Source of the DNA: Phytophthora sp. 'mugwort'
Taxonomy: Eukaryota > Oomycota > Peronosporomycetes > Peronosporales > Peronosporaceae
Direction of reading: 5' to 3'
Assembly: GCA_033558025.1 (NCBI GenBank)
Contig: JAUCEF010000120.1
Coordinates: forward strand, 1 to 36,280
Length of the DNA stretch: 36,280 nucleotides
In this document: positions 10,656-18,918 of the stretch, in pieces
Position numbering within the stretch: the stretch's first letter is position 1
Layout of the letters: each line of letters begins with the position of its first letter
Translations under genes and position numbers: made by a program
Notes under the pieces: model-generated
Databases searched by the model: none
Seen by the model: the letters and a program-made list of their open reading frames with translations, nothing else
What the model was told of the DNA's origin: nothing

Positions 10656-11375
10656 TTAATGTAAATTTAAAGCATCATTTATATACATACACGTTAAAAT
10701 CGTAAACACATATGCCTGAATTAAAGCTACAGCAATTTCTAAACCAACCAATAATACAATAATTATTAATGGAATAAAATGTGCCATAAAAATAAAACTA
10801 TTTACATTTAACATAGCCCAAGCAAAACCTGCAATTACTTTTAATAAAGTATGTCCAGCCATCATATTTGCAAATAATCGTACAGGTAAACTAATTACAC
10901 GAAAAATGTATGAAACTAATTCAATAGGTACTAAGATGGGAACTAATGCTATACTTGCACCACTAGGTAATAATAAATTTAAAAAATTAAATTTATGTTT
11001 TTTAATTCCAATTAAATTAAAACCTAAATAAATTGTTAATGCTAAAGTAAACGTAATAATTAAATGACTTGTTATAGTAAAACTGTATGGAATCATTCCT
11101 ATTAAATTACATAATAAAATAAAAAAAAAAACAACAAAAATTAATGAAACAAAATATTTACCAGCTTTTCCTATACTAGAATAAGTTAATTCAATTGTAA
11201 TATTAAAAATCATTTCAAAAATTTGTTGAAAACGTGTTGGAATAAATTTAGTTTTTATACATGTAAATATATATAAATAAACTAAACCTATTACTAAAAT
11301 TAAAGAAGCATTAGTAAATACAAAAGGTATTTGAAAAATAGGTAAAATTTCAAATTGTTCTAAAGGACTAACCAT
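10656..11375 (-). CDS. atp6: ATP synthase F0 subunit a
   Basis: Proton-channel subunit of complex V; 239 residues, ordinary length. The essential arginine is at about residue 166 in SLPVRLFANMMAGHTLL, and the GMIPYSFT segment near 93-100 is typical. The C-terminal helices end in ILTCMYINDALNLH. ATG start at 11375, 24 bases after the cox3 stop, so the two are probably co-transcribed. trnD follows. Confidence 0.96.
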   Translation of the reverse strand: MVSPLEQFEILPIFQIPFVFTNASLILVIGLVYLYIFTCIKTKFIPTRFQQIFEMIFNITIELTYSSIGKAGKYFVSLIFVVFFFILLCNLIGMIPYSFTITSHLIITFTLALTIYLGFNLIGIKKHKFNFLNLLLPSGASIALVPILVPIELVSYIFRVISLPVRLFANMMAGHTLLKVIAGFAWAMLNVNSFIFMAHFIPLIIIVLLVGLEIAVALIQAYVFTILTCMYINDALNLH

Positions 11376-11399
11376 AAAAATTATTAATTTTTTAATAAA

Positions 11400-12314
11400 T
11401 TAATTACCTCCCCACCAGTAAACTGCTACAAATAAAAATAACCAAACAACATCTACAAAATGCCAATACCAAGCTGCAGCTTCAAAACCGAAATGATGTT
11501 GTTTTGTAAAATGATGATTAATTAATCTAATAGTACTTACTATAATAAAAATAGTACCTACAATAACGTGAATACCATGAAAACCTGTTAATAAAAAAAA
11601 AGTTGTACCATAAATACTATCAGAAATTGAAAAAGTACTTTCAATATATTCATAGGCTTGAATTAAAGTAAAAAAAAAAGCTAATAAAATTGTAATAATT
11701 AAACTTAAAATAGCATTTTTTCTATCACCAAAAACTATTGAATGGTGTGCCCAAGTAATAGTTGCCCCAGATGATAATAATATTACAGTATTTAATAAAG
11801 GAATACCCCAAGCATTAACAGTTTCAATACCTAATGGTGGCCATAAAGATCCAATTTCAGGTGTTGGTGCTAAAGCTGAATGAAAAAAAGCCCAAAAAAA
11901 ACTAACAAAAAATAGTAATTCACTAAAAATAAATAAAAGCATACCATTTCTTAAACCTAATTGTACTTGTTTAGTATGTTGACCTTCATATACAGCTTCT
12001 CTAACTATATCACGAAACCAAGTATACATTGTTAAAATAATCATTAAAAATCCTGTTAAAATTAAGAAATTACTGCCAATATAACCATGAAAATACATAG
12101 CACCACCAAAAGTTAAAAAAAAAAGTCCAAAAGAAATTATAAAAGGCCAAGGACTTGGATCTACTAAATGATAAGGATGTTTTTGTGTATTTTGTATATT
12201 ATTACTAATTTCTTTTAAAATTTTTAAATCATTTTGAAATTTATCGATATTAGAATCATTTGTTGTAGTTTCTATTTGTAAATTTTTTTTATTAATATAA
12301 TAATAATTTTTCAT
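11400..12314 (-). CDS. cox3: Cytochrome c oxidase subunit 3 with N-terminal extension
   Basis: Membrane subunit of complex IV with seven predicted helices; 304 residues. The conserved start of the family, KHPYHLVDPSPWP, appears only at about residue 45. It is preceded by a polar segment of about 44 residues (NLQIETTTND, NIDKFQNDLK) with no alternative Met in between, so the ATG at 12314 is taken. The core is conserved (FFHSALAPTPEIGSLWPP, AYEYIESTFS, GFHGIHV, WYWHFVDVVWLFLF). The extension is unusual and may be cleaved or specific to this lineage. Confidence 0.95.
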   Translation of the reverse strand: MKNYYYINKKNLQIETTTNDSNIDKFQNDLKILKEISNNIQNTQKHPYHLVDPSPWPFIISFGLFFLTFGGAMYFHGYIGSNFLILTGFLMIILTMYTWFRDIVREAVYEGQHTKQVQLGLRNGMLLFIFSELLFFVSFFWAFFHSALAPTPEIGSLWPPLGIETVNAWGIPLLNTVILLSSGATITWAHHSIVFGDRKNAILSLIITILLAFFFTLIQAYEYIESTFSISDSIYGTTFFLLTGFHGIHVIVGTIFIIVSTIRLINHHFTKQHHFGFEAAAWYWHFVDVVWLFLFVAVYWWGGN

Positions 12315-12374
12315 AAGAATTTTATAATTTGTAATAATTAATTATTTAATGATAAATAATGTATTTTAAAAAAA

Positions 12375-12806
12375 TTAATCAAAAATAAGATTAAATTTTA
12401 ATTTTTTTATATTTTTATAATATTGTTTTTTTGTATTGATTGTTTTACTTTTATTTTTTGAAGTTTGAATAATTTCGTTTGTTATGTTTTTTAAATTTGC
12501 ATTTAAAAGTAACCACGATATCGATTTTTTAATTTGTTTATCTTCATTTAAAAGCATTAAAAAATATCTATCTTTTTTTTTTTTTTTTTTATTTCGTTTT
12601 TTATTTGGAATACTTATTGCTTTTAATTTCGGTAATAAATTTTCAATTGATTTAAATAAAATAAAATTCGGTTTTTGTTTTGTAATTTTTTTTAAAGTAA
12701 TTAAAATATTTATAAATATGTTTTCAGAACAAGTTTTTTTTCCTTTTTTTAATAACATATTTATAAATAATTTTTTTATTTTATACTCTTCGTATTTTAG
12801 TTCCAT
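12375..12806 (-). CDS. rps7: Ribosomal protein S7
   Basis: Small-subunit protein binding the 3' major domain of SSU rRNA; 143 residues, close to family length. The N-terminal [20 protein letters not shown] matches the conserved NxLMxxGKKxxAE region of S7, and SISWLLLNA with IIQTSKN matches the C-terminal helices. ATG 12806 lies inside rps12 and overlaps it by 26 bases. A later Met at codon 17 would cut into the conserved block, so the overlapping start is preferred. A lysine-rich run [13 protein letters not shown] interrupts the middle. Confidence 0.9.
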   Translation of the reverse strand: MELKYEEYKIKKLFINMLLKKGKKTCSENIFINILITLKKITKQKPNFILFKSIENLLPKLKAISIPNKKRNKKKKKKDRYFLMLLNEDKQIKKSISWLLLNANLKNITNEIIQTSKNKSKTINTKKQYYKNIKKLKFNLIFD

Positions 12807-13161
12807 ATTTTGATCTTGATGTTTTTCGAGAATAAATCCCTAATAAATCATATTTACCACGAATTACATGATATTTTACTCCAGGTAAATCTTTTACACG
12901 ACCTCCTCTAACTAATACTATTGAATGTTCTTGTAAAGTATGACCAATACCTGGAATATAAGTAATTATTGTATACCTACTAGATAGGTGTACTTTTGCT
13001 ACTTTACGCATAGCAGAATTTGGTTTTTTAGGTGTTGTATTATAAACTTTTAAACAAATACCTTTACGTTGAGGACATTGTTTTAAAGCTGGACTTTTAT
13101 TTCTTTTTTTTTTTTCTAAACGTTTTTGTTTTTTTAAAAATAATTGATTAATTGTTGACAT
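12781..13161 (-). CDS. rps12: Ribosomal protein S12
   Basis: Decoding-centre protein of the small subunit; 126 residues. Highly conserved blocks are visible: [56 protein letters not shown] and [15 protein letters not shown]. The frame stays open upstream through trnV, but ATG 13161 gives the normal S12 N-terminus (MSTINQL). Together with the overlapping rps7 it keeps the ancestral str-operon order. Confidence 0.97.
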   Translation of the reverse strand: MSTINQLFLKKQKRLEKKKRNKSPALKQCPQRKGICLKVYNTTPKKPNSAMRKVAKVHLSSRYTIITYIPGIGHTLQEHSIVLVRGGRVKDLPGVKYHVIRGKYDLLGIYSRKTSRSKYGTKIRRV

Positions 13162-13178
13162 ATTATTTGTTATTTTAT

Positions 13179-13251
13179 TGAATAATAACGGACTCGAACC
13201 GCTAACATTTTCGGTGTAAACGAAATACTCTACCAATTGAGTTAATTATTC
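13179..13251 (-). tRNA. trnV: tRNA-Val (UAC)
   Basis: Acceptor GAATAAT/ATTATTC, anticodon loop TTTACAC within a TTTCG/CGAAA stem, and T loop TTCGAGT. First of four tRNAs between rps12 and rps10. Confidence 0.92.
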
Positions 13252-13253
13252 AT

Positions 13254-13327
13254 TGGGCCTAAGTAGATTTGAACTACTGACTTTACACTTATCAGGCGTA
13301 TACTCTAACCAACTGAGTTATAGGCCC
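13254..13327 (-). tRNA. trnI: tRNA-Ile (GAU)
   Basis: Acceptor GGGCCTA/TAGGCCC is fully paired. The anticodon loop is CTGATAA, and the D and T arms are regular. Confidence 0.93.
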
Positions 13328-13329
13328 TT

Positions 13330-13401
13330 TTGAAGTAAAAGGATTCGAACCTTTGATTTTCCGTACCAAAAACGGAGGCCTTACCACTTGGCTATACTTC
13401 A
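13330..13401 (-). tRNA. trnQ: tRNA-Gln (UUG)
   Basis: Acceptor TGAAGTA/TACTTCA, anticodon stem TCCGT/ACGGA around loop TTTTGGT, and T loop TTCGAAT. Confidence 0.93.
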
Positions 13402-13415
13402 AAATAAATAAAATA

Positions 13416-13489
13416 TATGCTTAGAAAGATTTGAACTTTCATTTTATAGATCCGCAATCTAACGCTTTATCCATTTAAGCTATAAGCAT
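13416..13489 (-). tRNA. trnR: tRNA-Arg (GCG)
   Basis: Acceptor ATGCTTA/TAAGCAT, with anticodon loop TTGCGGA giving GCG for CGN arginine codons. The outermost anticodon-stem pair is T-T. A bacterial-type ACG anticodon would be the usual alternative, but it is not what is seen. Confidence 0.85.
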
Positions 13490-13499
13490 AAGTTTAATT

Positions 13500-13826
13500 T
13501 TAATTTTTTTTTATAATTTTAATATTTATTAATGAATTTTTAGATAAAAATTTTTTAATTAAAACTAAAAAATTTAATAAATAAAAAATATTTTTAAATT
13601 TTATATTAATTTTAGAAGTATAATTTTTATGAATAAAATGTTCACGTGATTTTTTATTTACATGGGGAGATCTTAATAATGTAAAAATTTTTTTTTTTTG
13701 TTTTGTTTGAAATACACCGGGTATTTGAATATTTTTGAATTTATTAATTTTTTTTAATTTTAATAAATTTTGTTTGAGTTGATTTATTTTTTGAAATGAT
13801 TTAAAAGTTATTCTTAAAAGATACAT
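13500..13826 (-). CDS. rps10: Ribosomal protein S10
   Basis: Small-subunit head protein; 108 residues, family length. The diagnostic block FTLLRSPHVNKKSREHF lies at about residues 48-64, and MYLLRITFKSFQ gives the typical first strand. The C-terminus is lysine-, isoleucine- and asparagine-rich as in other AT-rich organelles. It lies between trnR(GCG) and trnF. ATG start at 13826. Confidence 0.92.
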   Translation of the reverse strand: MYLLRITFKSFQKINQLKQNLLKLKKINKFKNIQIPGVFQTKQKKKIFTLLRSPHVNKKSREHFIHKNYTSKINIKFKNIFYLLNFLVLIKKFLSKNSLINIKIIKKN

Positions 13827-13842
13827 ATTTTAATAATAAAAT

Positions 13843-13916
13843 TGTCTGGAGGTGGATTTGAACCACCGACACAAAGATTTTCAGTCTTTTACTCTAACCA
13901 ACTGAGCTATCCAAAC
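13843..13916 (-). tRNA. trnF: tRNA-Phe (GAA)
   Basis: Acceptor GTTTGGA/TCCAGAC with one T-G pair, anticodon stem AAAGA/TCTTT around loop CTGAAAA, and T arm GGTGG-TTCAAAT-CCACC. It sits six bases past the nad2 stop. Confidence 0.93.
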
Positions 13917-13922
13917 TAAATA

Positions 13923-15416
13923 TTATATTAATAAATATAAATAAATTTTGTTTAAATTTATTAATATAATATTAGGATAAATAAATAAAAATAAAATAAA
14001 TTGAGTACTAATTAATAATATTATACTTTGACTTTTATTTATTTGTGAAATATACATTTTTCTAAATATTTTTTCAAAATAAATAATTTTAATTATTTTT
14101 AAATAATAAAAAGAGCTTAAAACACTTATAATAATACCAAAAAATACTAAACTAAAATAATTATTTTTAATAGCTGAAAAAAATATAAATAATTTTGAAA
14201 AAAAACCCGCTAATGGGGGTATACCAGCTAATGAAAAAATATTTATGATTATAATAATAGCAATTAATTTATTAATAGTATATATATTTGATAAATCTGT
14301 TAAATATTTAATTGGTTTATGATTGATATTTAAAGATAAATAAGAAGTCCATAAATTAATACTTGTTATAATATAAATTATAATATATAATAAAATAAAT
14401 GGAATATTATTTAACATATTTGAAGTAAATCCTATTAATATAAAACCTACATGACTTATTGCACTATAAGCTAATAATCTTTTGATTTTTTTTTGTTGTA
14501 ATGCCGATAATGCACCGATTAACATAGATAAAAATGAAATAATATAAAAAAAAATTTCAAAGAAATATGAAATATTAAAAAAAATCTCAAAAAATAAACG
14601 AATTAAAATTCCTATAAAAGCAATTTTTGGTACAATAGCAAAAAAACTTGAAATATTATTTGGAGCACCTTCATATACATCAGGCAACCAAAAATGAAAA
14701 GGTGTAGCACCTATTTTAAATAAAATACCAACTAAAATAAAAATTAATCCATAAGATAAACTAATTAATATATTTATATTATCTAAAAAATTTATATTTG
14801 ATAATATTAAAAAAATATTATTAAAATTTAATGAACCTGTAATAGCATAAATTATTGAAGAACCAAATAGAATAAAACCTGAAGCAATTGATCCTAAAAT
14901 AAAATATTTTAAACCAGCCTCAATTGATAATATCGATTTTTTTTGGGTGGATGTTAATATATAAAAACTTAAACTTTGTAATTCAATTGCTAAATATAAA
15001 GTAATAAAATGATTTGCAGATACCAATAACATTAAACCCAATAATGATATTAACATTAATATATTAATTTCATATGAATTTATTTTTTGTTGTATTAAAT
15101 ATTTTTGTTGTATTAAAAAACAAATAATTGTTAATAAAATTAAAATTATTTTAATAAATTGTGTAAAATTATTAATAAGTAATACACCATTTAATATGTT
15201 ACTTGAAATATTTGTTATATTTAACGTTAATATTAAAAGAATTAATAATAAATATATTATTATAGTAGTAATATTTTTAATAATCAAAATTTTTTGAGCA
15301 TTTTGATTTTTTTTATAAAAAACACCAAATAATAATAAAATTAATAAAAAAGTTGTTAAAAAAAATTCGGGGATAATAATTTCAAAATTATTATTAAAAA
15401 TTTCCTGAAAAAACAT
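13923..15416 (-). CDS. nad2: NADH dehydrogenase subunit 2
   Basis: Antiporter-like membrane subunit of complex I; 497 residues with about 14 hydrophobic helices. Conserved blocks are YLAIELQSLSFYILTS with the key glutamate, EAGLKYFILGSIASGF, GATPFHFWLPDVYEGAP, AYSAISHVGFILIG and SLAGIPPLAGFFSK. ATG start at 15416. It is the first minus-strand gene after the divergent strand switch, with trnF immediately downstream. Confidence 0.95.
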   Translation of the reverse strand: MFFQEIFNNNFEIIIPEFFLTTFLLILLLFGVFYKKNQNAQKILIIKNITTIIIYLLLILLILTLNITNISSNILNGVLLINNFTQFIKIILILLTIICFLIQQKYLIQQKINSYEINILMLISLLGLMLLVSANHFITLYLAIELQSLSFYILTSTQKKSILSIEAGLKYFILGSIASGFILFGSSIIYAITGSLNFNNIFLILSNINFLDNINILISLSYGLIFILVGILFKIGATPFHFWLPDVYEGAPNNISSFFAIVPKIAFIGILIRLFFEIFFNISYFFEIFFYIISFLSMLIGALSALQQKKIKRLLAYSAISHVGFILIGFTSNMLNNIPFILLYIIIYIITSINLWTSYLSLNINHKPIKYLTDLSNIYTINKLIAIIIIINIFSLAGIPPLAGFFSKLFIFFSAIKNNYFSLVFFGIIISVLSSFYYLKIIKIIYFEKIFRKMYISQINKSQSIILLISTQFILFLFIYPNIILINLNKIYLYLLI

Positions 15417-15532
15417 AATGTAATAAAAGAAATAAATATTTTAAAAATACTTACTTACTATATATGCTATATATTTATAAAAAAATTAATTTATAAATAT
15501 TATATTTTTATTAAAAAAAAAAAAAAAAAAAA
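15417..15532. promoter_or_regulatory. Divergent intergenic region nad2/nad7, candidate promoter
   Basis: 116 bp between head-to-head genes, nad2 on the minus strand and nad7 on the plus. This is the only divergent switch in the window outside the duplicated cluster. It has a short TACTTACTTACTATATATGC element around 15447-15466 and an A tract of about 20 directly before the nad7 ATG. A bidirectional promoter is inferred from gene orientation only; no known consensus is matched. Confidence 0.4.
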
Positions 15533-16711
15533 ATGTCATTAAAAAAAATTAAAAATTTTTCTATAAATTTTGGTCCACAACATCCAGCGGCTCATGGTGT
15601 TTTACGTTTAATTTTAGAATTAAACGGTGAAGTTGTTAAAAAAGCTGATTCACATATAGGTTTATTACATAGAGGTACAGAAAAATTAATTGAATATAAA
15701 AATTATTTACAGGCGTTACCTTATTTTGATCGTTTAGATTATGTATCTATGATGTGTCAAGAACATGCATATGTTTTGGCTATTGAAAAATTATTAAATT
15801 GTGATATACCTTTACGAGCACAATATATAAGAGTTTTATTTTCAGAAATAACACGTATCTTAAATCATTTATTAGCTGTATGTTGTCATGCTTTAGATGT
15901 AGGAGCTATGACACCTTATTTTTGGGGATTTGAAGAACGTGAGAAATTAATGGAATTTTATGAACGTGTTTCTGGTGCACGTATGCATGCAGCTTATTTT
16001 AGACCTGGAGGTGTTAATCAAGATTTGCCTAAAGGTTTGTTAAATGATATATATATTTTTTGTGAACAATTTAATACCCGTTTAGATGAAATTGAAGAAA
16101 TGTTAACTAATAATAGAATTTGGAAACAAAGATTAGTAGATATTGGTATTATATCTGCTAAAGATGCTTTAAATTTTGGTTTTAGTGGTGTTATGTTACG
16201 TGGATCAGGTATTTCATGGGATTTACGTAAAACACAACCTTATGAAATTTATGATCAATTAAAATTTGATATACCTGTAGGTACAAATGGCGATTGTTAT
16301 GATCGTTATTTAATTAGAATAGAAGAAATGCGACAATCAATTCGAATTATTTTGCAAGTACTTAATAAAATTCCCCAAGGTCCTATTAAATTAGATGATA
16401 AAAAAATTACAAATCCAAATAGAATTCAAATTAAAAATTCTATGGAGTCTTTAATTCATCATTTTAAATATTATTCAGAAAATATTTGTGTAAATGCTGG
16501 TGAAACTTATACAGTTATTGAGGCACCTAAAGGTGAGTATGGTGTTTATTTAGTAGCAGATGGTACAAATAAACCCTACAGATGTAAAATTAAATCACCA
16601 GGATTTTTACATTTACAAGCATTAGATTTTATAGCTAAAAATCATATGATTGCTGATGTTGTTACAATTATTGGTACTTTAGATGTTGTTTTTGGTGAAA
16701 TTGATCGTTAA
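15533..16711 (+). CDS. nad7: NADH dehydrogenase subunit 7 (49-kDa type)
   Basis: Quinone-site subunit of the complex I peripheral arm (NuoD/49-kDa); 392 residues. Signatures are [20 protein letters not shown] at the N-terminus, [37 protein letters not shown] and the C-terminal DVVFGEIDR. The ATG follows directly on a long A tract, which could make the start hard to sequence. First gene of the plus-strand block. Confidence 0.97.
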   Translation: MSLKKIKNFSINFGPQHPAAHGVLRLILELNGEVVKKADSHIGLLHRGTEKLIEYKNYLQALPYFDRLDYVSMMCQEHAYVLAIEKLLNCDIPLRAQYIRVLFSEITRILNHLLAVCCHALDVGAMTPYFWGFEEREKLMEFYERVSGARMHAAYFRPGGVNQDLPKGLLNDIYIFCEQFNTRLDEIEEMLTNNRIWKQRLVDIGIISAKDALNFGFSGVMLRGSGISWDLRKTQPYEIYDQLKFDIPVGTNGDCYDRYLIRIEEMRQSIRIILQVLNKIPQGPIKLDDKKITNPNRIQIKNSMESLIHHFKYYSENICVNAGETYTVIEAPKGEYGVYLVADGTNKPYRCKIKSPGFLHLQALDFIAKNHMIADVVTIIGTLDVVFGEIDR

Positions 16712-16749
16712 TATTAATTATTAGAATAAAATTTTATTTTCAATAAATT

Positions 16750-17169
16750 ATGCAAAAAAAAAAATTTAAAAAGTATAAATTAAATCAATTACAAAAAATT
16801 AAACAAACTTATAAATATATATATATATTTCGTTATAATGATTTAAATATTAATGAAATAATATCTTTAAAAAAAAAAATTAAAAAATTTGATTATAAAT
16901 CTTTAATATTAAATCAAAATTTAATTATTGATATTTTTTTAAAATTAAAAGGACAAGGTTCTATTTTAATAATTTATGGAAATAATGAATTAAATTTAAT
17001 AAGGGATTTATATAATTTTAAAAAACTTGAATTAATTTATTTGAGTATTCAAAATAATATTTATTCTAATTTAAAAGTAAAACAAATATTATCTAAAAAC
17101 TATCCACCTTTAAATAATTTAATTGTTCAATCATTTTTAAATTTTATATATTATTTAAGAAAAATTTAA
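16750..17169 (+). CDS. rpl10: Probable ribosomal protein L10
   Basis: 139-residue basic protein. The pattern YIFRYNDLNINEIISLKKKI, then a conserved-looking LILNQNLI and LKGQGSILIIYGN, follows the L10 fold order: a strand ending in a tyrosine/arginine turn, a helix starting at NE, the KN-type strand, then the G-x-x-x-hydrophobic strand. L10 binds the L7/L12 stalk base on LSU rRNA. Overall identity looks low, so the call is by pattern only. It sits between nad7 and trnH, where a small ribosomal gene is plausible. If wrong, it is an unassigned lysine-rich protein. Confidence 0.5.
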   Translation: MQKKKFKKYKLNQLQKIKQTYKYIYIFRYNDLNINEIISLKKKIKKFDYKSLILNQNLIIDIFLKLKGQGSILIIYGNNELNLIRDLYNFKKLELIYLSIQNNIYSNLKVKQILSKNYPPLNNLIVQSFLNFIYYLRKI

Positions 17170-17172
17170 AAA

Positions 17173-17245
17173 GGCGATTATAACTTAAAGGTAGAGTGTT
17201 AGATTGTGGGTCTAAGTGTTATGGGTTCAAGTCCCATTTTTCGCC
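17173..17245 (+). tRNA. trnH: tRNA-His (GUG)
   Basis: Anticodon stem TTAGA/TCTAA around loop TTGTGGG, and T arm ATGGG-TTCAAGT-CCCAT. The extra G at -1 pairs with C73, the histidine identity element. The acceptor GCGATTA faces TTTTCGC and leaves two T-T mismatches at pairs 5 and 6, which is unusual. Confidence 0.88.
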
Positions 17246-17267
17246 CATTTTTAAATTAAATTTTTTT

Positions 17268-18743
17268 ATGTTTAATAAGTTTATATTAATTTTTTTACTT
17301 ATTTTACCATTAATTACGGTTATTATATTAGCTTTTTCGAAAAATGAAAAATTTATAAAAAATTTTAGTATTTTTATGTCTTTTTTCATTTTTTTAATGT
17401 CATTACCTTTATGGATTTTATTTGATAAATCAACTTCTAATTTTCAATATTTATTTAAAATAGAATGGATTAGTCAATTTAATATTAATTTTTATTTAGG
17501 TATTGATGGTATTTCATTATTTTTTATAATTTTAACAACATTTTTGATTCCAATCTGTATGTTAATTAGTTATGAAATGATTAATAAAAATATAAAAGAA
17601 TATTTTATTTTATATTTTATTTTAGAATTTTGTTTAATCATTTCATTTAGTATATTAGATGTACTTATTTTTTATATTTTCTTTGAAAGTGTATTAATTC
17701 CTATGTTTTTAATTATAGGTATTTGGGGTTCAAGAGAACGTAAAATTAAAGCTTCATATTTGTTTTTTATGTATACATTAGCAGGTTCATTATTTATGTT
17801 TATTGCCATTATTCATTTATTTTTAACTGTGGGTACAACTGATTATCAAATATTATATTATAGTAATTTTAATTTTTCATATGAAAAATTTTATTTCTTA
17901 GCTTTTTTTTTATCATTTGCTGTTAAAGTTCCAATGTTACCTTTTCATGTTTGGTTACCGGAAGCACATGTTGAAGCACCTACCGCAGGTTCTGTACTAT
18001 TAGCTGGTATTTTATTAAAATTAGGATCATACGGTATGATTAGGTTTTTAGTTCCTTTATTTCCTAAAGCTGCATTATATTTTACACCGTATATTTTAGT
18101 TTTATGTTTAATATCTGTTATTTATGCGTCATTAACAGCTATACGACAAACAGATTTGAAACGTATTATTGCTTATGCATCAGTTGCTCATATGAATTTT
18201 ATAATATTGGGTATTTTTTCTTTAACTATTCAAGGATTAGAAGGTAGTATTATTCAAATGATTAGTCATGGTTTAGTATCGAGTGGTTTATTTTTTTCAA
18301 TTGGATGTTTATATGATCGATATCATACAAGATTTATTAATTATTATGGTGGTTTAGCACATACAATGCCTTTATTTTGTATTGCATTATTTATTTATGT
18401 ATTAGCAAATATGTCTATTCCAGGTTCAAGTAGTTTTGTGGGTGAAATTCTTATTTTAACTGGAGTTTTTGAAGATAATACTACAACAGCTGTTTTTGCG
18501 ACAATTGGTATGTTTTTGGGTGGGGTATATTCTTTATTATTTTATAATCGAATTTGTTATGGTAATATTCAAAATATTTATTTAAAAATTTATTATGATT
18601 TAACTTATCGTGAATTTTTAATTCATTTAATATTAATTATAAATATCTTTTTATTAGGTTTATATCCTAAAATTTTTGAAAGTTGTATGCATGAAAGTGT
18701 TTCAAAAATTTTAATACATATTGATTTTTCTTATTTTTATTAA
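17268..18743 (+). CDS. nad4: NADH dehydrogenase subunit 4
   Basis: Antiporter-like membrane subunit of complex I; 491 residues with about 14 helices. Conserved parts are NFYLGIDGISLFFIIL, FFESVLIPMFLIIGIWGSRE with the key glutamate, VKVPMLPFHVWLPEAHVEAP with its lysine, and AYASVAHMNFIILG. The frame is open upstream through trnH, but ATG 17268 is just past the tRNA and gives the standard N-terminus. trnE follows. Confidence 0.96.
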   Translation: MFNKFILIFLLILPLITVIILAFSKNEKFIKNFSIFMSFFIFLMSLPLWILFDKSTSNFQYLFKIEWISQFNINFYLGIDGISLFFIILTTFLIPICMLISYEMINKNIKEYFILYFILEFCLIISFSILDVLIFYIFFESVLIPMFLIIGIWGSRERKIKASYLFFMYTLAGSLFMFIAIIHLFLTVGTTDYQILYYSNFNFSYEKFYFLAFFLSFAVKVPMLPFHVWLPEAHVEAPTAGSVLLAGILLKLGSYGMIRFLVPLFPKAALYFTPYILVLCLISVIYASLTAIRQTDLKRIIAYASVAHMNFIILGIFSLTIQGLEGSIIQMISHGLVSSGLFFSIGCLYDRYHTRFINYYGGLAHTMPLFCIALFIYVLANMSIPGSSSFVGEILILTGVFEDNTTTAVFATIGMFLGGVYSLLFYNRICYGNIQNIYLKIYYDLTYREFLIHLILIINIFLLGLYPKIFESCMHESVSKILIHIDFSYFY

Positions 18744-18767
18744 ACAAAATTTTTTGTTTAATAAAAA

Positions 18768-18839
18768 GCCCTTTTAGTCTAATGGTTAGGACATTACCTT
18801 TTCACGGTAAAAATACGAGTTCAATTCTCGTAAAGGGTA
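18768..18839 (+). tRNA. trnE: tRNA-Glu (UUC)
   Basis: Acceptor GCCCTTT/AAAGGGT with a terminal G-T pair, anticodon stem TTACC/GGTAA around loop TTTTCAC, and T arm ACGAG-TTCAATT-CTCGT. It separates nad4 and atp1. Confidence 0.93.
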
Positions 18840-18918
18840 TAAAAAATATATATTTGATATATTTTGGTAATTATAATAATTTATAATTATTAAATAATAT
18901 GATAATTTAATAACCTCT

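Noticed and set aside
12484..12813. Plus-strand open frame opposite rps7
   Set aside because: Antisense of a clearly conserved gene; low-complexity Phe/Ile content from AT bias.
13162..13236. Upstream extension of rps12 through trnV
   Set aside because: It translates the tRNA; the ATG at 13161 gives the conserved S12 start.
17196..17267. Upstream extension of nad4 through trnH
   Set aside because: It starts inside the tRNA; ATG 17268 is in family register.
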